Source: Alistipes sp.
GTDB lineage: Bacteria; Bacteroidota; Bacteroidia; Bacteroidales; Rikenellaceae
Assembly: GCA_017451685.1 (NCBI GenBank)
Contig: JAFTNV010000004.1
Coordinates: 1-36,294, forward strand
Reading direction: 5' to 3'
Length of the DNA stretch: 36,294 bases
Part shown: positions 19,155 to 26,673 of the stretch, one piece after another
How positions within the stretch are numbered: position 1 is the stretch's first letter
How the letters are laid out: each line of letters starts with the position of its first letter
Position numbers and translations under genes: made by a program
The notes under the pieces: generated by a model
Seen by the model: only the letters and a program-made list of their open reading frames with translations
What the model was told of the DNA's origin: nothing
Databases searched by the model: none

Positions 19155-19249
19155 GCGTAGCGACTTTTAGTCGCAAGCTCGCGCGGATACCGCTAAAAAA
19201 GAGCGCAGACCTTTTAAGGTCGAGCAATAAATCATAACCCTATCCGCGC
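19155..19249 (+). ncRNA. Structured element A, tRNA T-loop-associated
   Basis: Hairpin GCGACT-TTT-AGTCGC (19160-19174), with two further pairs outside it, is followed by an outer stem GCGCGGATA (19181-19189) / TATCCGCGC (19241-19249), enclosing a hairpin GACC...GGTC (19208-19221). The segment from GATACC through AGCGCAG, the hairpin and CGAGCAAT to CATAACC resembles element B at 36081-36155, with different but still paired hairpin stems. Strand is inferred from the GAAA tetraloop in element B. No ORF of note. Function unknown; a mobile or regulatory RNA are both possible. Confidence 0.5.
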
Positions 19250-19292
19250 AACCGCCATCAAGTGAGCACCGCGGCAGTGTAATATTGCCGTT

Positions 19293-19397
19293 GTTGGCGA
19301 GATTGCCAGAGGCAACCGCAAATGTGATTAGCCTACTGTGGGCTTGCACACATAGGAGGTTAATCACATTGGCGTGAGGGCATAGCCCCTCGCCAAC
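19293..19397. ncRNA. Candidate four-way-junction RNA
   Basis: Closing stem GTTGGCGAG (19293-19301) / CTCGCCAAC (19389-19397) encloses three hairpins: TTGCC-AGA-GGCAA (19303-19315); a long one with AATGTGATTA (19321-19330) / TAATCACATT (19361-19370) extended by CCTA/TAGG and TGTG/CACA around GGCTTG; and GGGC-ATA-GCCC (19378-19388). All stems are perfect. The arrangement covers nearly every base, which is far more order than expected by chance. Orientation is unresolved because perfect stems read the same on both strands. No known family recognised. Confidence 0.5.
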
Positions 19398-19408
19398 ACT
19401 CTCCCACC

Positions 19409-19443
19409 AAAAAAAAAGACTGACCGAAACAAATCGGTCAGTC
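19409..19443 (-). terminator. Rho-independent terminator of tRNA-Leu
   Basis: Minus-strand 10-bp stem GACTGACCGA / TCGGTCAGTC (19434-19443 and 19418-19427) with a six-base loop is followed by nine T (A-run 19409-19417). It starts 8 bp after the tRNA 3' end. Part of direct-repeat copy 2 (19422-19470). Confidence 0.88.
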
Positions 19444-19450
19444 AATAAAG

Positions 19451-19536
19451 TACTCGGAGCCGGGGTCGAACCGGCACGGGCATTACTGCCCACAGGATTT
19501 TAAGTCCGGCGTGTCTACCTATTCCACCATCCGAGC
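19451..19536 (-). tRNA. tRNA-Leu (anticodon UAA)
   Basis: An 86-nt class II tRNA. Acceptor GCTCGGA pairs with TCCGAGT, with discriminator A and no encoded CCA. The anticodon loop CTTAAAA gives UAA (leucine UUA/UUG). The long variable arm GGGCA/TGCCC and T-arm GCCGG-TTCGACC-CCGGC are intact. The anticodon stem has one C-U mismatch near its base. A strong promoter precedes it and a terminator follows it. Its last 20 nt are duplicated at 19135-19154. Confidence 0.95.
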
Positions 19537-19559
19537 CCTTAGTCTTAGTAAAGACGTCG

Positions 19560-19590
19560 CAAATGTACGATTTTTATTTTATTCTACAAA
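19560..19590 (-). promoter_or_regulatory. Promoter of tRNA-Leu
   Basis: On the minus strand TTTG (19587-19590) and TACATTTG (19560-19567) are separated by exactly 19 bp, a full Bacteroidetes consensus. The -7 box lies 23 bp before the tRNA 5' end. The -33 box falls just past the miaA stop codon. Confidence 0.8.
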
Positions 19591-20519
19591 ATCTTACTAT
19601 CAATATATGCGATAATTTCTTCTATGCGCTCGGGCGCAAACCACCCTATCGTTGTGTCGCGACGAAACCACGTGAGTTGTCGCTTGGCATAGTGGCGCGA
19701 ATTACGCTTGATTAGTTCTATAGCCTCGTCGAGGGTTATCGTGCCATCGAAGTGGTCGAACAGCTCGCGGTAGCCCACGGTTTGCAGGGCGTTAAGGTGG
19801 CGCTTGGGGTACATCGCGCGTGCCTCGTCAACAAGGCCATCTGCGACCATAATATCCACGCGACGGTTGATGCGGTCGTAGAGGATGTCGCGTGGCATGT
19901 CGGTGCCTACCTTTATTATATTAAAGGGGCGCGTGGCTTTCGCGCCATGGCGCTGTGCGGAGTAGGGCCTGCCCGTAGTGAGGCACACCTCCAAGGCGCG
20001 CATAACACGTGCGGGATTGCGCGTGTCGACACTCTCGGCATAGTCGGGGTCTAAGCGCTGAAGTTCCGCAACGAGGGCACCAAGGCCCTCAGCAGCGAGA
20101 CGTTCACGTAGGCTCTCGCGCAGTGTCGCATCGGCCTCGGGGAGGTCGTCCATGCCGTCGCACAATGCCTGAATATAGAGTCCCGAGCCACCAACGGCAA
20201 CGACATAGTCGTTCTTGGCAAAGAGCCTTTCGAGGAGTGCCAACGCCTCGACCTCGTATTTCCCACAATTGAAGTCGTCCTCGACCTCGCGGTCAGCGAT
20301 GAAGTAGTGCGTGGCAGCAGCAAGCTCCTCGGCAGTGGGCTGTGCCGTGCCTATGGGTAGGCCACGGTAGAACTGTCGCGAGTCGGTGGATAGTATAGGG
20401 GCGTGATAGTGGCGGGCGAGGGTCACAGCAAGTGCCGTCTTACCCGAGCCCGTGGGGCCCACGACCACGATAAGCGTACCTCGCTTAGTATTCGTCGTCG
20501 TAGCTGTCATCACCATCAA
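19584..20519 (-). CDS. miaA: tRNA dimethylallyltransferase
   Basis: Transfers a dimethylallyl group to N6 of A37 in tRNAs reading UNN codons. The 311 aa are typical. P-loop GPTGSGKTAL (residues 21-30), DSRQFYRGLPIGTAQPT (substrate tRNA/DMAPP region), VGGSGLYIQAL and the C-terminal KRNSRHYAKRQLTWFRRD are all visible. Three in-frame ATG codons lie within the first four residues; the exact one is undecided. The ORF overlaps the upstream pRiA4b-like gene by 35 bp in another frame, so expression is probably coupled. The neighbouring tRNA-Leu(UAA) is itself an expected substrate. Confidence 0.96.
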   Translation of the reverse strand: MMVMTATTTNTKRGTLIVVVGPTGSGKTALAVTLARHYHAPILSTDSRQFYRGLPIGTAQPTAEELAAATHYFIADREVEDDFNCGKYEVEALALLERLFAKNDYVVAVGGSGLYIQALCDGMDDLPEADATLRESLRERLAAEGLGALVAELQRLDPDYAESVDTRNPARVMRALEVCLTTGRPYSAQRHGAKATRPFNIIKVGTDMPRDILYDRINRRVDIMVADGLVDEARAMYPKRHLNALQTVGYRELFDHFDGTITLDEAIELIKRNSRHYAKRQLTWFRRDTTIGWFAPERIEEIIAYIDSKIL

Positions 20520-20991
20520 ACTCGTTGTAGTCGCTCATCATCTCCTCGAAGATGGAGCCTGACTCCTCCGTAGCCTCGGGGTCGTACTGGTCGGGCACAG
20601 GGGCGTGCTCGAAGACCACACGGGGGTATGTGAGGTCACCTACGGGGCGTTGCATGTCGATAAGCTCGAGGTAGTAGGAACGATTGTTAAGCATATCGAA
20701 GGTATATATCAGGCGGTCGTGGAAGTCGCTATTGACATCCATAAGTCGCACATTATCCATGCAGCGCGGTGCGCCAGGGACATCGTCGCCAAGGTCTATC
20801 TCCGAGAACTCCTCCACGGGGCGCCACTCATTGTCGGCCTTAAAGATCGACACCATGCAGTCGTCGTAGCGCAGGGCACGGAGTATGAAGCGGTGAAACT
20901 CCGTGAGGGTCATGTCGGGGTATACCTCGAAGTCGCGAACAAAATGGTCGCTCTCGTCGCTAAGCATGCGGTATTTGAAGATAATATTCAT
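20485..20991 (-). CDS. pRiA4b ORF-3-like protein of unknown function
   Basis: A 168-aa acidic protein. It opens with MNIIFKYRMLSDESDHFVRDFEVYPDMTLTEFHRFILRALRYDD, the pattern of the pRiA4b ORF-3 family (alpha/beta fold, named after a plasmid ORF and sometimes labelled an IS1096 passenger protein), despite having no transposase nearby. Later YELIDMQRPVGDLTYPRVV also fits. The last 30 residues are Asp/Glu/Tyr-rich (FDGDDSYDDEY). Its 3' end overlaps miaA by 35 bp. Molecular role unknown. The start is supported by the intergenic AT-rich leader upstream. Confidence 0.78.
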   Translation of the reverse strand: MNIIFKYRMLSDESDHFVRDFEVYPDMTLTEFHRFILRALRYDDCMVSIFKADNEWRPVEEFSEIDLGDDVPGAPRCMDNVRLMDVNSDFHDRLIYTFDMLNNRSYYLELIDMQRPVGDLTYPRVVFEHAPVPDQYDPEATEESGSIFEEMMSDYNEFDGDDSYDDEY

Positions 20992-21093
20992 GGTCGATTA
21001 TGTTTTTATGTGTTCTAATCACTACAAATGTAATACATATATTTAGAATATATAGGTACGAGGAGCAAAAATATGAATAAAAGTTCAAAAAAA

Positions 21094-21124
21094 TTGGTAG
21101 TCTTCAAAAAAGATATTATATTTG
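21094..21124 (+). promoter_or_regulatory. Promoter of rho
   Basis: TTGG (21094-21097) and TATATTTG (21117-21124), separated by 19 bp. The -7 box contains the TTG from which a longer reading frame could be drawn, which argues that the longer frame is not translated. Confidence 0.72.
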
Positions 21125-21130
21125 CAGAGC

Positions 21131-21211
21131 AAACGAAAACGTATCCACGTGTCCCGAGTTCCACGTATAGTGTGGTGCTATTCGGGTAATGCGAAAATCA
21201 AAAATAGAAAT
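21131..21211 (+). promoter_or_regulatory. Structured leader of rho
   Basis: About 80 nt of leader. CCCGA (21153-21157) pairs with TCGGG (21182-21186) around an inner CCAC (21161-21164) / GTGG (21172-21175) hairpin. An 11-codon ATG frame (21189-21224) overlaps the rho start out of frame. Rho genes are often autoregulated by attenuation in their leader; a similar role here is inference. Confidence 0.4.
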
Positions 21212-22894
21212 ATGCAGGATTTAACAGCATTGGAGGGTAAGACCATTCTCGAATTGCGCGAAATAGCAAAGGTTCTGGGAATAACACCCTCGAATATGAA
21301 GAAGAAGGAGTTGCTCGAGAGGATTGTTGCAGCAGCAAGTGGCACAGCAAGCCCCGAGCATAGTGCGGAGGAGGCATCTGTTGAAGCCCCGGTAAAGAGA
21401 GGCCGTCGCCCACGCATGATGAGTGTTAAGGTTGGCGGCAACAGTAATAATGCGACACCCACGGAGGAGGGCGAGAGCGCAAATAAGCCCATAGCCGAGC
21501 CTCAGCCCGCAACAACGGAGGATGCCGAGCCCGCCAAGGTGGAGGCGGCACCCCAGCCAAAACGCCGTGGCCGTAAGCCCAAGTGGATAGTGGAGGCCGA
21601 GGAGCGCGAGCACACGGAGGCTGTCGCAGTGGCCGAAGATGTCGACGACGAACTTGTGGAGGCTACGGCAGAGAGCGACAACGAGGAGAGTGTCATAGAT
21701 GCCGACGAGCTCTTTGACGAGGAGTTTGACAGCGCAGACTATGTAGCACGTGAGGAGACAATAACGAAGGACGACTTCACCGCCGAGATTGAGGGCGAGG
21801 GTGTCTTGGAGGTTATGCCTGACGGTTTCGGCTTCCTACGCTCGGCCGACTACAACTACCTAAACTCGCCCGACGATGTATATGTATCGCCCTCGCAGAT
21901 AAAGCTCTTTGGACTGAAGGCTGGTGATACGGTAAGTGGCACGATACGTCCACCTAAGGAGGGCGAGAAGTACTTCCCGCTGGTGCACGTAAACCTTATC
22001 AACGGCCTCAAGCCCGACTACATACGCGACCGTCAGCAGTTCGAGTATCTCACACCACTCTTCCCGAGCGAGAAGTTTAACCTCTCGGCAGGCAGCCACA
22101 ACACCAAGTCTAACCGTATTATCGATCTCTTTGCCCCCATAGGCAAGGGTCAGCGCGCGCTTATCGTGGCACAGCCCAAGACGGGTAAGACGATGCTCCT
22201 ACAGTCGATAGCCAACGCCATTGCCGACAACCACCCCGAGGTATACATGATCGTGTTGCTCATCGACGAGCGCCCCGAGGAGGTGACGGAGATGGCGCGC
22301 CACGTGAAGGCGGAGGTTGTGGCCTCGACATTCGACGAGCAGGCATCGCGCCATGTGAAGGTGGCAGAGATGGTCTTGGAGAAGGCTAAGCGCATGGTCG
22401 AGTGTGGCCATGACGTCGTTATCTTCCTCGACTCGATAACACGCCTTGCACGTGCCTACAACTCGGTGCAGCCCGCCTCGGGTAAGGTGCTCTCGGGTGG
22501 TGTCGACGCCAACGCCCTGCACAAGCCCAAGCGTTTCTTCGGTGCTGCGCGTAACACAGAGGAGAAGGGCTCGCTCACCATCATCGCCACGGCACTTATC
22601 GACACGGGCTCGAAGATGGACGAGGTGATATTTGAGGAGTTCAAGGGCACGGGTAACATGGAGTTGCAGCTCGACCGCAAGTTGGCGAACAAGCGCATCT
22701 ACCCTGCTGTCGATGTTGTTGCCTCGGGCACACGTCGCGAGGACTTGCTCCTCACGCCCAGCGTGATGCAGCGCACATGGATTCTGCGTAAGCACCTCTC
22801 GGACATGACACCCGTGGAGGCTATGGAGTTCTTGCAGAAGCAGATGAACCTCACGAGGGACAACGACGAGTTTTTAGCAACGATGAATCAATAA
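21212..22894 (+). CDS. rho: Transcription termination factor Rho
   Basis: Hexameric RNA-dependent ATPase/helicase that ends transcription. I start at ATG 21212 (561 aa, [20 protein letters not shown]) because the upstream frame opens inside the promoter. Domains: Rho-N helical domain (about 1-45); an acidic, Pro/Ala/Lys-rich insertion of about 140 residues with KRGRRPR and RRGRKPK AT-hook-like patches; cold-shock RNA-binding domain ([18 protein letters not shown]); ATPase with Walker A QPKTGKT (residues 321-327), [10 protein letters not shown], Walker [17 protein letters not shown] and the Q/R-loop region [22 protein letters not shown]. The insertion is typical of Bacteroidetes Rho and absent from the E. 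coli enzyme (419 aa). Confidence 0.96.
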   Translation: MQDLTALEGKTILELREIAKVLGITPSNMKKKELLERIVAAASGTASPEHSAEEASVEAPVKRGRRPRMMSVKVGGNSNNATPTEEGESANKPIAEPQPATTEDAEPAKVEAAPQPKRRGRKPKWIVEAEEREHTEAVAVAEDVDDELVEATAESDNEESVIDADELFDEEFDSADYVAREETITKDDFTAEIEGEGVLEVMPDGFGFLRSADYNYLNSPDDVYVSPSQIKLFGLKAGDTVSGTIRPPKEGEKYFPLVHVNLINGLKPDYIRDRQQFEYLTPLFPSEKFNLSAGSHNTKSNRIIDLFAPIGKGQRALIVAQPKTGKTMLLQSIANAIADNHPEVYMIVLLIDERPEEVTEMARHVKAEVVASTFDEQASRHVKVAEMVLEKAKRMVECGHDVVIFLDSITRLARAYNSVQPASGKVLSGGVDANALHKPKRFFGAARNTEEKGSLTIIATALIDTGSKMDEVIFEEFKGTGNMELQLDRKLANKRIYPAVDVVASGTRREDLLLTPSVMQRTWILRKHLSDMTPVEAMEFLQKQMNLTRDNDEFLATMNQ

Positions 22895-22900
22895 TAAGGT

Positions 22901-23674
22901 ATGACGAAGAAGTTATTAACCCTCGCTGTGGCTATGTGTATCGTGCTTAGCGCCTCGGCATGGGGCCCCAAGGGTCACGATACGGTAGCATACATCGCCG
23001 AGAAGCACCTCTCGAAGAAGACACTCAAAAAGGTGCAGGAGGTGTTGGATGGTCACTCGCTGGTATATGTGGCCAACTGGCTCGACAATGCCAGCCACAC
23101 CGAGGAGTATGCCCACACCAAGACGTGGCACTACGTAAATGTAGACCCCTCGGAGGGTACCTACGCTAACTCGGCAAAGGAGAAGAAGGGGGATGCTGTG
23201 GTGGCGATAAACACCATCGTCGAGCACCTCAAGAGTGGCGAGCTCACGCCCGAGGAGGAGAAGGCCGAGTTGATGATGCTCATACACATCGTCGGCGACA
23301 TGCACTGCCCGATGCACGCGGGATATAAGAGCGACCGCGGTGGCAACGGCACACAGGTGAAGTACTTCGGCAAGCAGCGCAAGCTACACTCGGTATGGGA
23401 TAGCGAGATTGTCGAGTCGGCACACCGCTGGGGCTATAGCGAGTGGCAGGAGCAGGTAGACCGCGCCACAAAGAAGGAGCAGAAGGCCATAGCGCAGGGC
23501 ACACCCAACGACTGGATTGAGGAGACCGTGGCCCTCGCCCGCGACATCTACGAGCGCTCGACAACGGGCGGGAACCTATCGTACGACTACGTGGCACACT
23601 ACGCCCCCGTAATCGAACAACAATTCCTTAAAGGAGGCATCCGCCTTGCGACACTCCTCGAGGAGATATACTAA
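22901..23674 (+). CDS. Secreted S1/P1-type nuclease
   Basis: A 257-aa exported protein with a signal peptide ending SASA before Trp 22, so the mature protein would start with Trp, which is a zinc ligand in the S1/P1 family. Other probable zinc ligands follow: WGPKGHD, NWLD, THTKTWHYVN-type H, HIVGDMHCPMH, LHSVWDSEIV. The family cleaves single-stranded DNA/RNA and removes 3'-phosphates in the periplasm, likely for nucleotide scavenging. It begins 6 bp after rho, so it may be co-transcribed with it. A bidirectional terminator follows at once. Confidence 0.93.
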   Translation: MTKKLLTLAVAMCIVLSASAWGPKGHDTVAYIAEKHLSKKTLKKVQEVLDGHSLVYVANWLDNASHTEEYAHTKTWHYVNVDPSEGTYANSAKEKKGDAVVAINTIVEHLKSGELTPEEEKAELMMLIHIVGDMHCPMHAGYKSDRGGNGTQVKYFGKQRKLHSVWDSEIVESAHRWGYSEWQEQVDRATKKEQKAIAQGTPNDWIEETVALARDIYERSTTGGNLSYDYVAHYAPVIEQQFLKGGIRLATLLEEIY

Positions 23675-23715
23675 AAAATTAGAGAAGTCTTTCACATAGA
23701 CTTCTCTAATTTTTT
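23673..23715. terminator. Bidirectional terminator after the S1/P1 nuclease gene
   Basis: An 18-bp stem (23673-23690 and 23698-23715; core AGAGAAGTCT / AGACTTCTCT) with a 7-base loop, flanked by A and T runs that serve both strands. It ends the rho-nuclease transcript. Confidence 0.85.
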
Positions 23716-23756
23716 AATGAGTAATGAGTAATGAGTAATGAGTAGTGAGTAGTGAG
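23715..23756. repeat. Tandem heptamer repeat TAATGAG/TAGTGAG
   Basis: Six consecutive 7-bp units: four TAATGAG then two TAGTGAG, followed by a partial unit. The related string AATGAGTAATTAGTAGTGAG occurs on the minus strand at 67-86, also just after a gene end. Function unknown. Confidence 0.85.
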
Positions 23757-23778
23757 TAATTATTTGGGGCGGTTAATA

Positions 23779-23842
23779 AATATAGGGATAGCGTTATAAA
23801 TAAAAACACTAAACTCTCTAAAATCCTTAAAATCCCTATATT
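23779..23842. repeat. 11-bp inverted repeat upstream of the vor operon
   Basis: AATATAGGGAT (23779-23789) and ATCCCTATATT (23832-23842) are separated by 42 bp. The remaining 23760-23950 segment is AT-rich with no coding frame or other clear feature. It could be a remnant of a small mobile element or an operator region. Confidence 0.5.
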
Positions 23843-23954
23843 CTCTATAAATTCCCATCTCTCTTTTCTTCTACTTTGCCCCTCAAAGCTACAACAAAGT
23901 CACTTTTCGGGAAAATTATTTCGAAAAAGTGTAGGTTGTTTGCAAAAAAATGTG

Positions 23955-23962
23955 TACATTTG
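23955..23962 (+). promoter_or_regulatory. -7 box of the vor operon
   Basis: TACATTTG, with TTG/TTTG sequences about 12-20 bp upstream in a GTTGTTTGC stretch. The leader to the first ATG is about 55 nt and AT-rich. Confidence 0.6.
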
Positions 23963-24024
23963 TTTGGTTAATTCCGCATTAAGAGAAAACCAAAACTATT
24001 AACAACAATAAAAACTACTGTCTT

Positions 24025-24252
24025 ATGGCAAAAATCAAAGGAACAGTTGTTGTCGATACGGAGCATTGCAAGGGTTGCGGTGTGTGTGTAGCATCGTGTC
24101 CTACGAAGACGCTCGGTTTATCGACCGAAGTGAACGGCAAGGGTTACCCCTTCGCTATGATGGTTGAGCCGGATTCTTGTACTGGTTGCGCTTCATGCGC
24201 TATCATCTGTCCGGATAGTTGTCTAACGGTGTATCGCCAAAAATTTGAGTAA
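24025..24252 (+). CDS. 2 x [4Fe-4S] ferredoxin-type (delta) subunit of 2-oxoacid oxidoreductase
   Basis: A 75-aa protein with two complete CxxCxxCxxxCP motifs (CKGCGVCVASCP and CTGCASCAIICP), i.e. a two-cluster ferredoxin. First gene of a four-gene operon with alpha, beta and gamma subunits of a 2-oxoacid:ferredoxin oxidoreductase, so it carries electrons from the thiamine site to free ferredoxin. The operon order delta-alpha-beta-gamma is that of VOR/KOR-type enzymes. Codon use here and across 24.0-30.0 kb is richer in GCT, GGT, GTT than neighbouring genes, suggesting high expression. Confidence 0.9.
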   Translation: MAKIKGTVVVDTEHCKGCGVCVASCPTKTLGLSTEVNGKGYPFAMMVEPDSCTGCASCAIICPDSCLTVYRQKFE

Positions 24253-24255
24253 ACT

Positions 24256-25350
24256 ATGGCAGAGAAAGAGGTAAAACTTATGAAGGGCAACGAGGTGATT
24301 GCTCATGCAGCAATTCGCTACGGTTGCGACGGCTATTTCGGCTACCCCATCACTCCGCAGTCGGAGGTTATGGAGACCCTCATGGAGCTTAAGCCTTGGG
24401 AGACAACAGGTATGGTTGTGCTTCAGGCTGAGAGCGAGGTATCTTCTATCAACATGGTTTACGGCGGTGCTTCAACAGGTAAGCGCGTGATGACATCGTC
24501 ATCATCACCCGGTGTCAGCCTTATGTCTGAGGGCTTGAGCTACCTCGCAGGTGCCGAGCTTCCTTGCGTTATCGTTAACTGCCAGCGTGGTGGCCCAGGT
24601 CTTGGTACCATTCAGCCCTCGCAGTCGGACTACTTCCAGGCATGTAAGGGTGGCGCGCATGGCGACTTCCACCTTATCGTCTTGGCTCCTAACTCAGTTC
24701 AGGAGATGCACGACTTTGTGGCTGACGCCTTCGACCTCGCATTCAAGTATCGCAACCCCGCGATGATCTTGGCTGACGGTTGTATCGGCCAGATGATGGA
24801 GAAGGTTGTATTGGCACCCCAGCGTCCCCGCAAGACTAAGGAGGAGATTGCTGCCGAGTGCAAGAGCTGGGCTCTTATCGGTAAGACCGACGACCGCGAG
24901 CGCAACGTGATCACATCGCTCGAGCTTAAGTCTGAGGTCATGGAGGTTAACAACCAGCGCCTCCAGGCTAAGTACGATGCCATCAAGGAGAACGAGGTAC
25001 GCTACGAGGCTATCGAGTGCGACGATGCAGACTACGTAATCGTAGCCTTCGGTTCGTCATCACGTATATGCTCTGCTACGGTGGAGATGGCTCGCGCCGA
25101 GGGTATCAAACTCGGTTTGTTGCGCCCCATCACCCTCTATCCGTTCCCCACAAAGGCTATCGCAGCGCTTGCTGAGCGTGGCGTGAAGGGCTTCCTCTCG
25201 GCTGAGCTTAACGCAGGTCAGATGGTTGAGGATGTACGTCTTGCAGTAAACGGCAAGGCTCCCGTTGAGCACTTCGGTCGCATGGGTGGCATGTTGTTCT
25301 CACCCGACGAGGTACTTAAAGCAGTTAAAGAGAAACTTATAAATCGATAA
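24256..25350 (+). CDS. vorB: 2-oxoacid:ferredoxin oxidoreductase alpha subunit (VorB-like)
   Basis: A 364-aa pyrimidine-binding (Pyr) subunit with MKGNEVIAHAAIRYGCDGYFGYPITPQSEVME (the conserved YPITPSTE-like site), VLQAESEVSSINMVYGGASTGKRVMTSSSSPG and QRGGPGLGTIQPSQSDY. The C-terminal domain II holds VAFGSSSRICSATV and LRPITLYPFP. Acts in oxidative decarboxylation of a branched-chain 2-oxoacid or 2-oxoglutarate to the acyl-CoA, reducing ferredoxin. The substrate cannot be chosen from sequence alone; VorB is the usual label for this length and order. It starts 3 bp after the ferredoxin gene. Confidence 0.9.
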   Translation: MAEKEVKLMKGNEVIAHAAIRYGCDGYFGYPITPQSEVMETLMELKPWETTGMVVLQAESEVSSINMVYGGASTGKRVMTSSSSPGVSLMSEGLSYLAGAELPCVIVNCQRGGPGLGTIQPSQSDYFQACKGGAHGDFHLIVLAPNSVQEMHDFVADAFDLAFKYRNPAMILADGCIGQMMEKVVLAPQRPRKTKEEIAAECKSWALIGKTDDRERNVITSLELKSEVMEVNNQRLQAKYDAIKENEVRYEAIECDDADYVIVAFGSSSRICSATVEMARAEGIKLGLLRPITLYPFPTKAIAALAERGVKGFLSAELNAGQMVEDVRLAVNGKAPVEHFGRMGGMLFSPDEVLKAVKEKLINR

Positions 25351-25354
25351 GACT

Positions 25355-26122
25355 ATGGCAGAGGTTGAAATCAAAAAGGAGAATTTGGTATTTGGTAAGT
25401 CAAAGCTTATCTTGCCTAACGTAATGCACTACTGCCCCGGCTGTAGCCACGGTACGGTTCACAAGCTCGTTGCCGAGGTTATCGAGGAGATGGGTTTGGA
25501 GCACGACACCATCGGCGTATCGCCCGTGGGCTGCTCGGTATTTGCATACAACTATATTGACATCGACTGGGCACAGGCTGCTCACGGTCGTGCTTGCGCT
25601 GTTGCTACAGCCATCAAGCGTGTTAACCCCGAGAAGATGGTCTTCACCTACCAGGGTGATGGCGATATGTCGGCTATCGGTACGGGCGAGACTATCCACG
25701 CAGCAGCACGTGGCGAGAACATCGTTGCTATCTATATTAATAATGCTATCTACGGTATGACCGGTGGCCAGATGGCGCCTACAACCCTCCTGGGTATGAA
25801 GACCGCAACTACGCCCTATGGTCGTGACCCCAAGCTCAACGGCTATCCCTACAAGATTGCTCAGATGTTGGCACACCTCGATGGCGTATGCTACGTTACT
25901 CGTCAGACTGTTCACACACCCGCAAACGTACGTAAGGCGAAGAAGGCTATACGCCACGCCTTCGAGAACGCTATGGCAGGCAAGGGCTTCAGCCTCGTTG
26001 AGATTGTTGCTACATGTAACAGCGGTTGGAAGCTGTCGCCCGTGGCTGCTAACGAGTGGCTTGAGCAGAACATGTTGCCTTTCTACGAGCCCGGAGATTT
26101 GAAGGACACAACTAAAGAGTAA
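25355..26122 (+). CDS. vorA: 2-oxoacid:ferredoxin oxidoreductase beta subunit, TPP-binding (VorA-like)
   Basis: A 255-aa subunit that binds thiamine diphosphate. MHYCPGCSHGTVHKLV and SPVGCSVFAYNYIDID carry conserved cysteine sites; YQGDGDMSAIGTGETIHAA with IYINNAIYGMTGGQMAPTT is the GDG...NN cofactor motif. Works with the alpha subunit encoded 4 bp upstream and the gamma subunit 5 bp downstream. The enzyme is oxygen-sensitive in known members, in keeping with an anaerobe. Confidence 0.92.
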   Translation: MAEVEIKKENLVFGKSKLILPNVMHYCPGCSHGTVHKLVAEVIEEMGLEHDTIGVSPVGCSVFAYNYIDIDWAQAAHGRACAVATAIKRVNPEKMVFTYQGDGDMSAIGTGETIHAAARGENIVAIYINNAIYGMTGGQMAPTTLLGMKTATTPYGRDPKLNGYPYKIAQMLAHLDGVCYVTRQTVHTPANVRKAKKAIRHAFENAMAGKGFSLVEIVATCNSGWKLSPVAANEWLEQNMLPFYEPGDLKDTTKE

Positions 26123-26127
26123 GCATT

Positions 26128-26673
26128 ATGAAAGAGACTATAATCATTGCAGGTTTCGGAGGACAGGGTGTCCTCACTATGGGTAAGATTTTGGCTTACT
26201 CTGGAATTATGCAGGACATGGAGGTGACATGGATGCCTTCATACGGTCCTGAGATGCGTGGTGGTACGGCTAACGTGACCGTTATCCTCTCGGATAAGGC
26301 TATCTCGTCGCCCATCGCTCATGAGTTCGACTGCGTAGTGGTGCTCAACCAGCAGTCTATGGATAAGTTCGAGGCACAGGTTAAGCCCGGTGGCGTGCTT
26401 ATCTACGACACCAATGGTATCACACACCACCCCACACGTACCGACATCAGCGTTTACCAGATTGATGCTACGGCAGAGTGTGCCCGCTTAGGTCAGGCTA
26501 AGTTGTTCAACACCATGATTCTCGGTGCATACCTCAAGGTGCGCCCCGTGGTTAAGATGGAGAACGTCATGGAGGGTCTTAAGAAGACCTTGCCCGAGCG
26601 CGCATGGAAGATGCTTCCCCAGAACGAGGAGGCTATCAAGCACGGTGGCGAGATCATCCGTCAGGTGCGCTAA
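26128..26673 (+). CDS. 2-oxoacid:ferredoxin oxidoreductase gamma subunit
   Basis: A 181-aa CoA-binding-side subunit. MKETIIIAGFGGQGVLTMGKILAYSG and MPSYGPEMRGGTANVTVILSD are the conserved gamma-domain motifs. Last gene of the four-gene operon. The other 2-oxoacid enzyme, encoded from 27045, carries this domain fused to its alpha subunit, so the window holds both the split and the fused arrangement. The gene ends before a G9 run and a terminator-bearing RNA element. Confidence 0.92.
   Translation: MKETIIIAGFGGQGVLTMGKILAYSGIMQDMEVTWMPSYGPEMRGGTANVTVILSDKAISSPIAHEFDCVVVLNQQSMDKFEAQVKPGGVLIYDTNGITHHPTRTDISVYQIDATAECARLGQAKLFNTMILGAYLKVRPVVKMENVMEGLKKTLPERAWKMLPQNEEAIKHGGEIIRQVR

Noticed and set aside
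19167-19493. 108-aa minus-strand reading frame over tRNA-Leu and the repeat region
   Set aside because: It runs through the tRNA gene, its terminator and the structured region; no motif, and composition unlike the neighbouring proteins.
21122-21211. N-terminal 30-residue extension of Rho from a TTG
   Set aside because: The TTG lies inside the -7 promoter box, and the extension does not look like the Rho N-terminal domain.
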